Source of the DNA: Myxococcota bacterium
GTDB taxonomy: Bacteria > Myxococcota_C > UBA6777
DNA length: 54,222 nt
Reading direction: 5' to 3'
NCBI GenBank assembly: GCA_963169055.1
Contig: CAUJFU010000101.1
Span: forward strand, 1-54,222
Positions 15,351 to 24,482 of the stretch are shown one piece after another. The position numbers were made by a program, and so were the translations under genes. The first letter of the stretch is position 1. Each line of letters opens with the position of its first letter. A model generated the notes under the pieces. That model ran no database searches. It was not told the origin of the DNA and saw only the letters and a list, made by a program, of their open reading frames with translations.

Positions 15351-15475
15351 GTGGGGCTTTGCCCCACGCCCCACAAGGGAGTCCGACTCCCTTGACCCCG
15401 TATCGCGAAGACAGCACAGGTTTTTCAAACCTACGATGCTATCGCTTGAATTACCGCGAACACGGGGGCTTTTTT
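15351..15475 (+). repeat. Dispersed double-hairpin intergenic repeat, copy 1
   Basis: Begins with the hairpin GTGGGG/CCCCAC (15351-15366) followed by a second perfect hairpin AAGGGAGTC/GACTCCCTT (15375-15393), then a region with TTTTTC and CGCTTGA, and ends GCGAACACGGGGG followed by a T-run. The same layout recurs near 20.3, 29.4 and 35.9 kb. It lies just downstream of rpoC and may act as a terminator or be a REP-like non-autonomous element. Confidence 0.8.
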
Positions 15476-15477
15476 GA

Positions 15478-15541
15478 GCACAGGTTTTTCAAACCAACGA
15501 TGCTGTCGCTTGAATTACCGAGAACATGGGGATTTTTGTCG
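15478..15541 (+). repeat. Tandem partial copy of the intergenic repeat (3' half)
   Basis: About 62 nt here repeat the second half of the preceding copy (15414-15475) with few differences: GCACAGGTTTTTCAAACC, CGATGCT, TCGCTTGAATTACCG and GAACA are shared. The double-hairpin 5' half is missing, so this is a truncated direct duplication. The rest of the rpoC-downstream interval (15242-15599) shows no gene. Confidence 0.8.
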
Positions 15542-15599
15542 ACGCTCTCAGGATCAGGATAGGGCGGATGGAAGAAGAAAAGAGGGGAGTTTCGGAGGA

Positions 15600-16334
15600 T
15601 TAAAAGCAGCGGCTAAAGTTTTCGCCCGTAGAAGGTTTACAGACCGTACCTGCTTCACAAGCGATGTCTCCACCGCAGATATCGCCTTTTTTGGCTTTGG
15701 TGGGGACGGGTTCGCAGTAGCCGAGGGGTTCGTCGATCGGTGTCAGCGGCAAACATCGCTGCTTTTCAGCGGGGCAATCCCCGCCTGAGTTACGGAGATC
15801 ACAGGTGGGTGTGCATCGCTTGACGAAGGTGAATCCGACAACAGGGCGGCAGTACAGATTCAATTCACAATCGAGTTCTTGCTCGCAAAGGCCGCCTACA
15901 GGCTTGTTTCCGCTTGGAGTGCGGCAGTAGCCGTTCCCTTCGAAAAGCACACAGATCTCGCTTTTGGGGCAACCTTGTTGTTTGACCACGTCGCAACGTG
16001 CGACGCAGAAACGTCCCTTGCCATCGAGATTCGGCGCGCAGGTTTCTTGGAATTTGTTGCAGTCGTCTTGTTTTGCGCAAGGCGTGGGTGCGGGAATGGT
16101 GTTGGAAACGCAACTGGTGTTGCTGCATCTAAAATCTTTAGGGCAGTCGTTGTCTTTGCTGCACGTCTTTGGCACGCAGGTTTTTTCGAGGCACTTGTAA
16201 TCGGTGGGGCAATCTGCATCTTGTGTGCAGTTGAATCGGGCCTGCTTGTAGTCCACGGAGAATGTGCAAGAGGCCGACAACAACAAGAGGCTACAAAGAA
16301 AAAAACAAAAAACAAATCTTGTCCGCATGCGCAT
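15600..16334 (-). CDS. Cysteine-rich secreted protein, probable lipoprotein
   Basis: The N-terminus has two or three arginines and a hydrophobic stretch ending LLLSASC, so Cys23 may be lipidated, although Ser rather than Leu at -3 makes the lipobox imperfect. The mature part repeats short motifs such as CTQDADCPTDYKCLEKTCV and CSKDNDCPKDFRCSNTSCV, the Dickkopf/EGF-like cysteine pattern common in secreted proteins of myxobacteria and relatives. The same type of repeat occurs in the large protein at 46.8 kb. A second ATG two codons in (16328) is better spaced from the AAGG upstream. It is transcribed divergently from sppA. No catalytic motif is visible and the function is unknown. Confidence 0.8.
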   Translation of the reverse strand: MRMRTRFVFCFFLCSLLLLSASCTFSVDYKQARFNCTQDADCPTDYKCLEKTCVPKTCSKDNDCPKDFRCSNTSCVSNTIPAPTPCAKQDDCNKFQETCAPNLDGKGRFCVARCDVVKQQGCPKSEICVLFEGNGYCRTPSGNKPVGGLCEQELDCELNLYCRPVVGFTFVKRCTPTCDLRNSGGDCPAEKQRCLPLTPIDEPLGYCEPVPTKAKKGDICGGDIACEAGTVCKPSTGENFSRCF

Positions 16335-16562
16335 GACCTTCTTCTGTTCGACTCCTCAACCCACGAAAAGGGGGCGAGAGCGCTTGTCGGATATCTCAAA
16401 CGCCTGTTAAGAAGCCCCCTTGTTGTATGGGATTCCCTTGAATCGGTCAAGAAGATTGCGATAGAGTTTCTGGGGAAAGCGTCGTTGGAGCATTGTGTTG
16501 CCTTGGACGACGTGGGCGCATGACAACGCCAGCCTCAATTCATCCAAACAGGAGAGCGGATC

Positions 16563-18368
16563 ATGTTTCGACATTTCGTCTTGGGCATCTTGGGGGCAGC
16601 CTTGTGGATCGGGGGGATTGCGCAACCCGCGCATGCTTTTTGGGACTTTGGTGCCAACAAGAAACCTGAAAAAAAGCCGATCGAGGTGGCGATGTTTCGT
16701 CTGGCAGGGGGCTATCCTGATCGGGCCAAAAGCTCTGGATTGTTTGCGCGGCCCAAAAGCTTTCAACGCTTGATGCGGCGTTTGAACACAGCCAAAAACA
16801 GCCCCGCCGTCAAAGCAGCGATCTTCCGTCTTGGCGGACTGAGCGTCAGTTTGACCAAAGCCGAAGCCATCCACAAAGCGATCTTGACGCTGCGCCAATC
16901 TGGAAAACAAACCGTAGCGATGCTTGAGGCCGGAAGCAGCGCAGATTATCTCGTTGCGATGGCCTGTGATAAGATCTATATGCCCAAAAGCGGCATGTTG
17001 ATCTTGCCGGGCCTACGGAGCGAATCGCTTTACTTTAAAAAGATGATGGAGCGCTTCGGCCTGTTGGGCGACTTTATCACGGTGGGCGACTTCAAAACCG
17101 CCCCCGAACCTTTCTTGCGCGATTCGATGTCCGATGCCCAACGTCGCCAAGTATCCGCGATCCTCGATGATCTCTACCAACACCTCGTGTCGCTGATTTC
17201 CACCCACCGCAAGCTACCCACAGAAAAAGTCAAAGCGCTCCTCGACCAAGCGATCTGGTCGCCCGAAGATGCCAAAAAGGCCGGATTGATCGACGATGTG
17301 TTGTACATCCAAGATATCTACAAACAACTTCGTACCGCATGGAAAGACGAAAAAGTCGAGTTCCTCGCCAACTACGCTATCAAAAAACGCGAACGACCCA
17401 CCAACTTGTGGTCGATGTTTTCGATGCTGCTCAATCCGAAAAAGTCCAGTGCTGCGGGATCTCAGCCCAAGATCGCCGTCGTGTACGCTGAAGGCACGAT
17501 CTATTACGGATCCGCACCGCGTGGACTCTTTTCGGAAGAGACCGATATCTGGTCTGATGCGCTGATCAAGACTCTCGATCAGGTTCGCAAAGTTCAAAAC
17601 TTGCGTGCGGTGATCTTGCGCATCAATAGCCCGGGAGGATCGGCTCTTGCGAGCGATCTGGTGTGGCGAAAGCTTGAGCAGCTCAAACGCAAGGTTCCGC
17701 TGTACGTTTCGATGGGCGACGTTGCCGCTTCGGGCGGTTATTATCTTTCGATGGGCGCAGATACCATCGTGGCCCAACCCACCACCATCACAGGTTCGAT
17801 CGGCATCTTCGCAGGAAAGCTGGTTTTGCGCGGAGCGATGGACAAACTCGGCATCACCGTACAAAGTCTCTCCCGTGGCAAAAACGCGGGGATGTTCTCT
17901 GCCTTTGAAACATTTTCGGCCTCTGAACGCGATGCACTCCGTCAGATGCTTCAACACGCCTACGCAGACTTTGTAAACAAAGCCGCAAAAGGCCGAAAAA
18001 TGAAGCCCGAAGATCTGTTGAAACTGGCAGGCGGTCGCGTTTGGACTGGCCGACAAGCCCATGCCAAGGGACTTGTCGATAAACTGGGCGATCTGCACGA
18101 CACCGTCGAATTGGCCATTCAACGAACAGGGCTTCGCGTTCGCCCGCAGATCGTCAACTTCCCCCAACCCAAGGGCTTCTTTGAGATGCTCGGTGCTGTT
18201 TCTTCTCGTGAACAAGGCACCCTTCCTTTGGCCGCGCAGCGCTTGCTGGCCTTGCTTGCGACCCTGCCCGCGCCTCTTACGGCTCCCTTGCACCTGTTGT
18301 TTCGCACACAAGCGCAAAACCAACACCTGTTGATGTACCATCCCGTTCCTTCCGTCCTCCTGCGTTGA
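16563..18368 (+). CDS. sppA: Signal peptide peptidase SppA, long (67K) type
   Basis: SppA is an envelope serine protease that degrades cleaved signal peptides. It has an N-terminal signal/anchor (residues 3-25) and two tandem ClpP-like domains. The family uses a Ser-Lys dyad: the lysine is in GDFKTAPEP (Lys178) in the first domain and the serine in GDVAASGGYY (Ser390) in the second, so both are present. The 601-residue length matches the double-domain form. The ATG is preceded by GGAG. An extra C-terminal tail of about 60 residues after residue 540 is rich in Leu and Pro and has no clear role. Confidence 0.95.
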   Translation: MFRHFVLGILGAALWIGGIAQPAHAFWDFGANKKPEKKPIEVAMFRLAGGYPDRAKSSGLFARPKSFQRLMRRLNTAKNSPAVKAAIFRLGGLSVSLTKAEAIHKAILTLRQSGKQTVAMLEAGSSADYLVAMACDKIYMPKSGMLILPGLRSESLYFKKMMERFGLLGDFITVGDFKTAPEPFLRDSMSDAQRRQVSAILDDLYQHLVSLISTHRKLPTEKVKALLDQAIWSPEDAKKAGLIDDVLYIQDIYKQLRTAWKDEKVEFLANYAIKKRERPTNLWSMFSMLLNPKKSSAAGSQPKIAVVYAEGTIYYGSAPRGLFSEETDIWSDALIKTLDQVRKVQNLRAVILRINSPGGSALASDLVWRKLEQLKRKVPLYVSMGDVAASGGYYLSMGADTIVAQPTTITGSIGIFAGKLVLRGAMDKLGITVQSLSRGKNAGMFSAFETFSASERDALRQMLQHAYADFVNKAAKGRKMKPEDLLKLAGGRVWTGRQAHAKGLVDKLGDLHDTVELAIQRTGLRVRPQIVNFPQPKGFFEMLGAVSSREQGTLPLAAQRLLALLATLPAPLTAPLHLLFRTQAQNQHLLMYHPVPSVLLR

Positions 18369-18410
18369 AGCCCGCGCCCATCCCCGTTTTTTAACTCGAA
18401 AGGAACGTTC

Positions 18411-19319
18411 ATGCGGACATTGATCGCCGGGTGTGGATATGTTGGGAGTGCGTTGGCACAAGAACTCGTCGCCTCGGGGCATACCGTATGGGGGCTACGC
18501 CGTGATCCTGCGGGGCTGCCTGAAGGGGTGCATCCTCTCGCTGCGGATCTGACCAAAGCAGAGACTTTGCAAGCACTTCCAAACAATCTGGATTTTGTGA
18601 TCTACGCAGCCTCCGCAGGAGGACGCCGCGAAGAAAACTACCGCGCAGCTTATGTCGATGGTTTGCGCTGCTTGCTGACCGCCCTCGCTGCCCAACGCTC
18701 GTCGATTCGGCGCGTCCTCTTTACCTCCAGCACCAGCGTCTATCCGCAAGATGACGGATCGTGGATCGACGAAGAAACGCCCGCAACACCGACGCATTTC
18801 ACCGGCACGCTGCTGCGTCAGGCAGAAGATCTGCTCTGGAATAGCGGATTTTCTGCGGTGGTCTTGCGACTTGCGGGGATCTATGGACCCGGGCGTTTCC
18901 GTCTGATCGAGCAGATCACGAAAGGAGAGGCGCGTTGCTCAGATGGGCCACCACGCTACAGCAACCGCATCCACCGCGATGATTGTGCAGGGGCTTTGCA
19001 TCACTTGATGCAGCTTCCCCATCCCAAACCCTTGTACCTTGGGGTGGATGATGCTCCTGTCGATATCTGCGACGTGCAGCGATGGATCGCGATGCAACTC
19101 GAACAACCCCTTCCCCCCACCGTTTCAGAAGAACTAGCGCCTCCCATTCTTCGCGCCAACAAACGTTGCAGCAACGCATTGCTTCGCAAAAGCGGATACT
19201 CCCTTCGTTATCCTTCTTATCAAGACGGATACTCCGCTATCTTGGACGAATGGCGCAGGATATCCCCATCCCTCCGCTCTGAACACGCCGATCGACTAGG
19301 ATCCACCCCTCCGCTCTGA
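18411..19319 (+). CDS. NAD(P)-dependent SDR-type epimerase/dehydratase-like protein (YeeZ-like)
   Basis: The protein starts with a Rossmann dinucleotide-binding turn (IAGCGYVGSAL, Gly8-x2-Gly-x2-Gly pattern) and continues with FTSSTSVYPQ, LRLAGIYGPGR and an HRDDCAGAL segment, the signature of atypical extended SDR proteins such as YeeZ. The usual YxxxK pair is not evident: the Tyr in SVYPQDD lacks the lysine four residues later, so catalysis may be altered or absent. The substrate is unknown. AAAGGA lies just before the ATG and the gene follows sppA by 42 nt, probably in one transcript. Confidence 0.8.
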   Translation: MRTLIAGCGYVGSALAQELVASGHTVWGLRRDPAGLPEGVHPLAADLTKAETLQALPNNLDFVIYAASAGGRREENYRAAYVDGLRCLLTALAAQRSSIRRVLFTSSTSVYPQDDGSWIDEETPATPTHFTGTLLRQAEDLLWNSGFSAVVLRLAGIYGPGRFRLIEQITKGEARCSDGPPRYSNRIHRDDCAGALHHLMQLPHPKPLYLGVDDAPVDICDVQRWIAMQLEQPLPPTVSEELAPPILRANKRCSNALLRKSGYSLRYPSYQDGYSAILDEWRRISPSLRSEHADRLGSTPPL

Positions 19320-19347
19320 ACACTCCGAATACCCGACCTCCACGCGC

Positions 19348-20049
19348 CTAATACCAGATCTCCATCCGCAATCCTCTTTCATCACAAGGCGGAGCACTCG
19401 GTACACGCGAGGCTTTGCCTTGGTTGTACTTCCAAGCCACCCACGCAAGCGCACAAGCATCAAGGATATCTTCTACACCAAAGTATTTTCTCTTGGTTTG
19501 GGCCAGTAGATCTTCGCAAAGCGCCCGTGTGTTCGAAAAAAAACCGTCTGTGCGCTGTTCCAAAAGCTGAATACGCTGATTTTGCCCAAGCTGCGAGCGT
19601 TTGTGAGTGACAAGCGGCTCGCCGTGTAGCGCGGAAAACACCATCTCTGGATGTGCTTCGACGATCCGCTCTTGTAGATCGGGTGTTATGGTGGTGTCGA
19701 CATCGCGGATCTTCGGCCAGATCAAAAAACTTTGACGGCTGACGCCCAGCTTGCGCACGACTTCGTAGTCTTGAAGCTCCAGCCAAGCCCGCAGCGGCGG
19801 CGAGAATAACGCGCTGCTGCGTTTCCCAAGCAGCTTCCGCCCCATCCGATCGGCTTCTCGTCCACCCTGTGCTTTCTGTTCAGGCAAACCAATCGGTATA
19901 TCTACCGCACAGGCCACCATCTTTGGATAATGTTGCAAGATATCTGTCATGCTGCGAAATACGCTCGCGGATGCCCCTCCGCTTTGAGAAGGAAGCTGTA
20001 CAACAAGCCATCCTTCTCGACATCCATCAATTCCTAGAACCTCCGTCAT
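19348..20049 (-). CDS. DUF429 family protein (predicted RNase H-fold nuclease)
   Basis: Starts EVLGIDGCREGWLVVQL, with the early Asp of an RNase H-like fold, followed by CAVDIPIGLP and DRMGRKLLGKRSSALFSPP, and ends with an EDILDACALAWVAW helix. These motifs are characteristic of the DUF429 family, whose members are predicted but not well-shown nucleases. The 233-residue length fits. It converges with the SDR gene (28 nt apart). Function is assigned only at family level. Confidence 0.8.
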   Translation of the reverse strand: MTEVLGIDGCREGWLVVQLPSQSGGASASVFRSMTDILQHYPKMVACAVDIPIGLPEQKAQGGREADRMGRKLLGKRSSALFSPPLRAWLELQDYEVVRKLGVSRQSFLIWPKIRDVDTTITPDLQERIVEAHPEMVFSALHGEPLVTHKRSQLGQNQRIQLLEQRTDGFFSNTRALCEDLLAQTKRKYFGVEDILDACALAWVAWKYNQGKASRVPSAPPCDERGLRMEIWY

Positions 20050-20208
20050 CTTTTGCCCTCATTTTGGTTGAACGATCGCTTTTTGGTGTGGATGCGTCTG
20101 TGTTTTCGGGCGACGCGTGTAAGACTGTTGCGATTTCAGATGCAACTTGCCTTTTTTTTGATTCTGAATCAATGTTTTTTTTCCCATAGGGCTTGTGCGG
20201 TTGGGCTT

Positions 20209-20490
20209 GTGGGGTTCCATCCCACGCCCCGCGAGAGGGCAAAAAACCCTATCTCAAATACCTCAAACCCCCATCACAACACCTCAAAAACCCCGTGTTC
20301 GTGCTGCTTCAAGCGGCATCGTTGTTGGTTTGAAAAACGTCTATTTGTTCCGCCGATGCGGGGTGAAGGGAGCCGCGCTCCCTTCCGGGGAGTGGGGCAG
20401 CGCCCCACAAAACAAGCCCAACCATGCGGGGTGAAGGAGCCTCGCTCTCTTCTGAGGAGCGGGACAGAGTCCCACAAAACAAGCCCAACA
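20209..20490 (-). repeat. Cluster of dispersed double-hairpin repeats, mainly reverse orientation
   Basis: A nearly complete reverse-oriented copy spans about 20283-20410: read on the minus strand it has GTGGGG/CCCCAC, then GGGAGC/GCTCCC, then GTTTTTCAAACC and GAACACGGGGTTTTTGAGG. Next to it (20424-20490) is a second reverse copy of the hairpin half, with compensating differences (GGGAC/GTCCC). A forward-oriented fragment lies at 20209-20252. The copies are thus partly inverted around 20250-20290. Together they fill most of the 555-nt gap between the DUF429 gene and the acyl-CoA dehydrogenase gene; no gene is seen there. Confidence 0.75.
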
Positions 20491-20604
20491 AGCGACACCG
20501 CTCTTGATTTGAGTGTGTGCTTTGGGGATGGTGTGGGGTAGATGCGTTTGCGATGGTTGCCGGCGCGTTTCGAGTGTTGCTGTTGGAGTTTGGTGGAGGG
20601 TACG

Positions 20605-21765
20605 ATGTTTGAAGACCCCTTGGTTCGGCCTTTTTTGGATGAGTCTCATGCGCAGTTTTATCAAAACTGTTTGCGCTTTACACGCGAGGAGATCACGCCG
20701 CATGCGTACGCATGGGAAGAGGCAGAGATCTTTCCGCGTGAGTTGTATGAAAAAGCCGCAGATGCGGGGCTTTTAGGGGCTTCGATGCCTGAAGCCTACG
20801 GTGGTGGCGGCGGTGATATCTTTCACCTGATCATGTTTTGCGAAGCAGGGCTTTGGGCGGGTACTACAGGTGTTTTGGTGGGACTTGGGAGCATGGAGAT
20901 CGCATTACCTCCGATCTTGGCCTTGGGAACAGAGGAACAGAAGAGGCGTTGGATTCCGCCTGTGTTGCGTGGAAAACGGATCGCGGCGTTGGGAGTGACG
21001 GAACCCAACACAGGCTCGGATGTGGCGAGCGTTCAGACGCGGGCGATCCGCGACGGAGATAGCTACGTTCTCAACGGTTCCAAGATGTTTATTACCAGCG
21101 GTGTTCGTGCGGATATCGTGACGGTCTTGGCTCGAACCAGCGATGATCCACACGGCGGGCTGTCCTTCTTTGTGGTGGAGAAAGGTACGCCGGGGTTTTC
21201 TACTTCCCAAGGGCTCAAAAAAATGGGGTGGCGTGCGAGTGATACGGCGATCTTAACATTCGAAGATTGCCGCATCCCGATCGAAAATCGCCTTGGTGAC
21301 GAAGGGATGGGGTTTTTGGCCTTGATGCAAAACTTTGAGCGAGAGCGCTTGTTGTTGGCGGTGTATGGTCATGCTTCTGCCGAAGTGGCGCTTGCAGAGG
21401 CCGAGCGTTATGCCCGCGAGCGTGCGGCCTTTGGGCGCTCGATCATGGGGTTTCAGGTGACGCGGCACAAACTCGCTCGCATGGCAACCCTCGCCCGTGC
21501 TTGCAAAGCTCTGAATTATCAAGTGGCCGACGCCATGCGGCGGGGTGAGTCTGTTTTGGAGCAGGTCTGCGCAGCCAAGAACTTTGCGTGCGATGCTGCG
21601 CTTGAAGTGTGCGATCACGCGGTGCAGATATTCGGAGGGATGGGCTATATGCGCGAAAGCATCGTCGAGCGTTTGTATCGCGATGTTCGTTTGCTGCCGA
21701 TCGGGGGCGGAACTTCGGAGATTATGAATGAGATCATCGCAAAGCTCCGAGGATACGGACGTTAA
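20605..21765 (+). CDS. Acyl-CoA dehydrogenase, long-chain/isovaleryl type by active-site position
   Basis: A flavoenzyme that introduces the alpha-beta double bond in acyl-CoA during fatty acid or amino acid breakdown. All ACAD blocks are present: VTEPNTGSDVASV, a middle beta domain, and the C-terminal helices with QIFGGMGYMRESIVERLYRD. At the usual medium/short-chain base position the sequence is IGGGTSEIMNEII, so Glu is absent there; instead Glu247 in NFERERLLLA matches the helix-G base of long-chain and isovaleryl enzymes. The ATG at 20605 has GGTGGAGGG just upstream and gives 386 residues. The substrate cannot be fixed from sequence. Confidence 0.93.
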   Translation: MFEDPLVRPFLDESHAQFYQNCLRFTREEITPHAYAWEEAEIFPRELYEKAADAGLLGASMPEAYGGGGGDIFHLIMFCEAGLWAGTTGVLVGLGSMEIALPPILALGTEEQKRRWIPPVLRGKRIAALGVTEPNTGSDVASVQTRAIRDGDSYVLNGSKMFITSGVRADIVTVLARTSDDPHGGLSFFVVEKGTPGFSTSQGLKKMGWRASDTAILTFEDCRIPIENRLGDEGMGFLALMQNFERERLLLAVYGHASAEVALAEAERYARERAAFGRSIMGFQVTRHKLARMATLARACKALNYQVADAMRRGESVLEQVCAAKNFACDAALEVCDHAVQIFGGMGYMRESIVERLYRDVRLLPIGGGTSEIMNEIIAKLRGYGR

Positions 21766-23597
21766 TCTTTCATATCTCCGCGTAGAAAGAATTTGTGGTG
21801 GTAGATCCGCGTTAACTCTGACGTGATTACTGAAAGTGAGCAGAGACCGTCATAATCGGTGTGTGTGGTCAGCAAGATTAACCGCGATGCCCAACCTTGC
21901 GCGTCGGTGCGATCTCGACCCCTCTCGTGATAGCGGTAGGGCGGGCGGTTGGGAAATTCAGCAGATCGTAGTTCGCATTGTTTGAGCCAACGATAGCCGC
22001 GACGCGGAAGGCGGGTCTGGACATGCACAACCACCGCGACCTGACGGGCTTTTGGGGTGCGTTTGTACCAACGCGAAAAGAAACGGATGTGGTTGCGCTG
22101 GCCGTCTCCGTCTTCGCGAGGAAAATGGATCCTCTTTTCTTGGCGAACCATCCCGATCTGGACAGCAAAACTGCACACGCCTTTTTCGTCTGGGCGGCTA
22201 TAAGCCACGGTCGTTCGGCCATACCAACCATAACCCGCCATCTGCTTGCTTTTGTCGTGCGTCGTAAATCGTTGCTTGCCTTCGCGTGTGAACGTGCATT
22301 GACGGCTCCAACGGATCTTTTGATAGGGCTCACCGAACGCATGAAAACTCATGATGTAGCGGTGATCTCCGTTCCACCATCCATCGAAAAAAGCCGTCGG
22401 GCGGGTGATGATATCGGACGACCATTGGGTCGGATGGGCGGGCGGAGATGTCGAAGGCTCAACGGCACTCCCTTGGTTGCCTCGATCTCTGACAGAAGGC
22501 GGTGGGGTCGGTGAAACTTGTGTTTCACGCGGATCGGCGGGGGCGATGCGCGGATCGGTGGGCGCAATGCGCGGATCGGTGGGCGCGATCTGCGGATCGG
22601 TGGACGGAGGGGAGGAGAGATGCGAAGAGCGCGAAGGCTGGGCGTTTTGCGTCATAGGCGAAAGTGCGTTTGTTTGAGGCGGGAGGCCAAGTGTTTTTCG
22701 TGCGCGTTCGCAGTATGCGATCGTTTGCGGGGTAAGTGGTGCGTGTGCGAGTCGCAAAGCGCCTTGAATAGGAGCTTTGTGAAGCACTTGTGCCAACACG
22801 TACGGTTTCTCAAGAAGGAGATGCCGCAATGGGCGGGCAGAACAGGCGTTGTCACAGCGTTGGTAAGGAGTGCAGACGCCTTCTCGGGGTGTAGGTGATT
22901 GGCTTTCTCCTGCACCCCGCCCTTCGCAGCGTTGGCGTTGTTGGAGGTAGAGATGGCCGTCTTGGATCGTCCATTGCCCATAAGCTGTCTGGGCGCAACA
23001 GCTTCCGTCTGGCGAACCTGTCTTTGTTGAAAGCGCGTAAAGTCGATCTTGGCAAAAGCTGTAGGTACGGTGATCTTCGATCAGTTGATAGGACAACAGG
23101 CCGACCCATGCGCGTTCTAATGCGCGATCAAGGTGTTGCGTGATCCGCTTTTGATTGGCTTTCTCTTGTGCGGATAAACGGGCGGTTGCGTCTTTCTCTG
23201 TGCCTTTATACCAAGCAAACCGCGTGAAATGCTGTTGCAACCAAGGCTCCAAAAAGCGTTGTTGGTGGTGGGCAAGATAGCTTTGTTGAGCAAGGTAGAG
23301 CGTGCGCGCATCCAACCCCGCAAGCTGTGTTTCTGAAACGATCGATCGAAGGGCTGAAAGCTCGCCTTGTTCGATATCTTGGGCGAACTGTTGCGCTGCA
23401 CTTGTGGGGCGCAGCGCATCGATCGGCGTTTGGAATAGATCCGTTGGGGGAACGAGGGGTTGTTGTGCTTGCGGCGGAGGCGTCGGGGCTTGTGTCGATC
23501 TTTGGCAACTCCAAAGCCCCATCCATCCCCACCATCCGCAACATACGAAAAACGTGTATGCACAACGTACCGCTGTTTTTCTGCTTTTTCTCTTCAT
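21762..23597 (-). CDS. Large secreted protein or lipoprotein of unknown function with TDPRIAP repeats
   Basis: The start with AAGGAG 9 nt upstream gives MKRKSRKTAVRCAYTFF, a basic start and hydrophobic stretch ending GLWSCQRS, suggesting lipidation at that cysteine. The protein has about 611 residues. An N-terminal helical region with many Gln and Ala is followed by a Pro/Ser/Thr linker carrying three to four copies of a seven-residue unit (TDPRIAP). The C-terminal 200 residues are rich in Arg, Tyr and Trp (AFFDGWWNGDHRYIMSFHAF) and look globular with mostly beta structure. Its 3' end overlaps the convergent acyl-CoA dehydrogenase gene by 4 nt. I do not recognise a family. Confidence 0.75.
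   Translation of the reverse strand: MKRKSRKTAVRCAYTFFVCCGWWGWMGLWSCQRSTQAPTPPPQAQQPLVPPTDLFQTPIDALRPTSAAQQFAQDIEQGELSALRSIVSETQLAGLDARTLYLAQQSYLAHHQQRFLEPWLQQHFTRFAWYKGTEKDATARLSAQEKANQKRITQHLDRALERAWVGLLSYQLIEDHRTYSFCQDRLYALSTKTGSPDGSCCAQTAYGQWTIQDGHLYLQQRQRCEGRGAGESQSPTPREGVCTPYQRCDNACSARPLRHLLLEKPYVLAQVLHKAPIQGALRLAHAPLTPQTIAYCERARKTLGLPPQTNALSPMTQNAQPSRSSHLSSPPSTDPQIAPTDPRIAPTDPRIAPADPRETQVSPTPPPSVRDRGNQGSAVEPSTSPPAHPTQWSSDIITRPTAFFDGWWNGDHRYIMSFHAFGEPYQKIRWSRQCTFTREGKQRFTTHDKSKQMAGYGWYGRTTVAYSRPDEKGVCSFAVQIGMVRQEKRIHFPREDGDGQRNHIRFFSRWYKRTPKARQVAVVVHVQTRLPRRGYRWLKQCELRSAEFPNRPPYRYHERGRDRTDAQGWASRLILLTTHTDYDGLCSLSVITSELTRIYHHKFFLRGDMKD
22528..22604 (-). repeat. 21-bp in-frame tandem repeat
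   Basis: About 3.6 copies of a 21-bp unit containing CGGATCGGTGGGCG encode the TDPRIAP repeats of the surrounding gene. The copies differ at only a few positions, so the array is recent or maintained and its copy number may vary between strains. Confidence 0.85.
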
Positions 23598-23764
23598 CGT
23601 TCGAAGGCTCCTTGTTGTCGAGCAGTCTGCTGGTTTGGATGCTTTTAGCACAAACGATCGACAAACCCAAAGGCCCTACGGTTGTTTTCGTGGTGGATCT
23701 GGCTTTGCCTTGATCGGTGATCTTTTCGCGGATCATCGCTTTGGGATAGGTTGGTTCGTTGATG

Positions 23765-23785
23765 TGCATATTATGATTTTATGCA
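23765..23785. promoter_or_regulatory. Possible second ArgR-type half-sites
   Basis: TGCATA at 23765-23770 and TATGCA at 23780-23785 are inverted halves of the same word found in the perfect palindrome 110 nt downstream. Paired operators are usual for ArgR hexamers, but the wider spacing here makes this site tentative. The 324-nt interval 23598-23921 otherwise shows only an AT-rich divergent promoter region, including TTGACA at 23840-23845. Confidence 0.3.
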
Positions 23786-23897
23786 ATATCTATAACAGGT
23801 TGATTTCTTTGGGAAACGAAAAAAAGAAAGAATAAGTGTTTGACATGAAGCGTCTTGTCCTCTAGTTTGGGCCAACCAAACAGGGAAACGCGCATAT

Positions 23898-23914
23898 TTT
23901 GCATAATATGCAAA
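23898..23914. promoter_or_regulatory. Palindromic ARG-box-like operator before argR
   Basis: TTTGCATA A TATGCAAA is a perfect 8+1+8 palindrome ending 7 nt before the argR start codon. ArgR boxes in other bacteria are AT-rich palindromes of 18 bp of the form TGAAT-4 nt-ATTCA; this one is similar in shape with C instead of A. Its place fits autorepression of argR and perhaps control of the arg genes downstream. Confidence 0.6.
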
Positions 23915-23921
23915 GGGAACC

Positions 23922-24350
23922 ATGAAAAAGAAAGATCGGCAAGCCAAGATCATGGAATTGATCCGAACCGAAAGGTTGACCAGCCAGCACCAGTTGTTGG
24001 AGCGTTTACAGGCGATCGGCGTGGACGCCAATCAGTCGAGTATCTCGCGTGACTTGACGGAGATGATGATCGAGAAAGCCGACGGTGTGTATCAATTGCC
24101 TGTGCGGAATCGGACTTCTTCGGTCGCATTGATCGAGGTATCGAGCATCGAACCCGTAGGCGATCATTTGATCGTGATGAAAACGCCCGTCGGTCAAGCG
24201 CAGCTTGCAGGAGTCCACATCGATCGGTTGAAACTGGCGGATCTTGTTGGAACAGTCGCAGGAGACGACACGATCTTTATCGCGGTGCGCGATCGCACAG
24301 GCCAACAGCGCGTCATCCGCCAAGTGTTGGCGTTGTTTCGTGGTGACTGA
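23922..24350 (+). CDS. argR: Arginine repressor
   Basis: ArgR is a hexameric regulator that binds ARG boxes when arginine is plentiful. The 142-residue product has the N-terminal winged-helix domain (KIMELIRTERLTSQHQLLER, then VDANQSSISRDLTEM, the recognition helix) and the C-terminal arginine-binding domain (GQAQLAGVHIDRLKLADLVG, with GDDTIFIAVRD). GGGAAC precedes the ATG. It heads the arg gene cluster, and the palindrome just upstream suggests autoregulation. Confidence 0.95.
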   Translation: MKKKDRQAKIMELIRTERLTSQHQLLERLQAIGVDANQSSISRDLTEMMIEKADGVYQLPVRNRTSSVALIEVSSIEPVGDHLIVMKTPVGQAQLAGVHIDRLKLADLVGTVAGDDTIFIAVRDRTGQQRVIRQVLALFRGD

Positions 24351-24353
24351 AAC

Positions 24354-24409
24354 AAACAAGACAGACAAAACAAGACAGACAAAACAAGATAAACAAAACA
24401 AGACAGGCA
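24354..24409 (+). repeat. Four 14-bp tandem repeats after argR
   Basis: The unit AAACAAGACAGACA occurs four times head to tail with small changes in copies three and four. It fills much of the 132-nt spacer between argR and the next gene. No hairpin is formed, since the strand is nearly pure A/C/G. It could affect spacing or RNA stability, but no role is evident. Confidence 0.85.
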
Positions 24410-24482
24410 GAAAAAGACGCACAATGAAAAGCGTCTTATCTTTGAGAGAGCGCAAGAAAGCGCAGGAAAAGGGAGAATGGTG

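Noticed and set aside
17214..18482. 422-codon minus-strand frame over sppA
   Set aside because: sppA on the plus strand has both catalytic residues and a ribosome site; the reverse frame has neither start signal nor homology.
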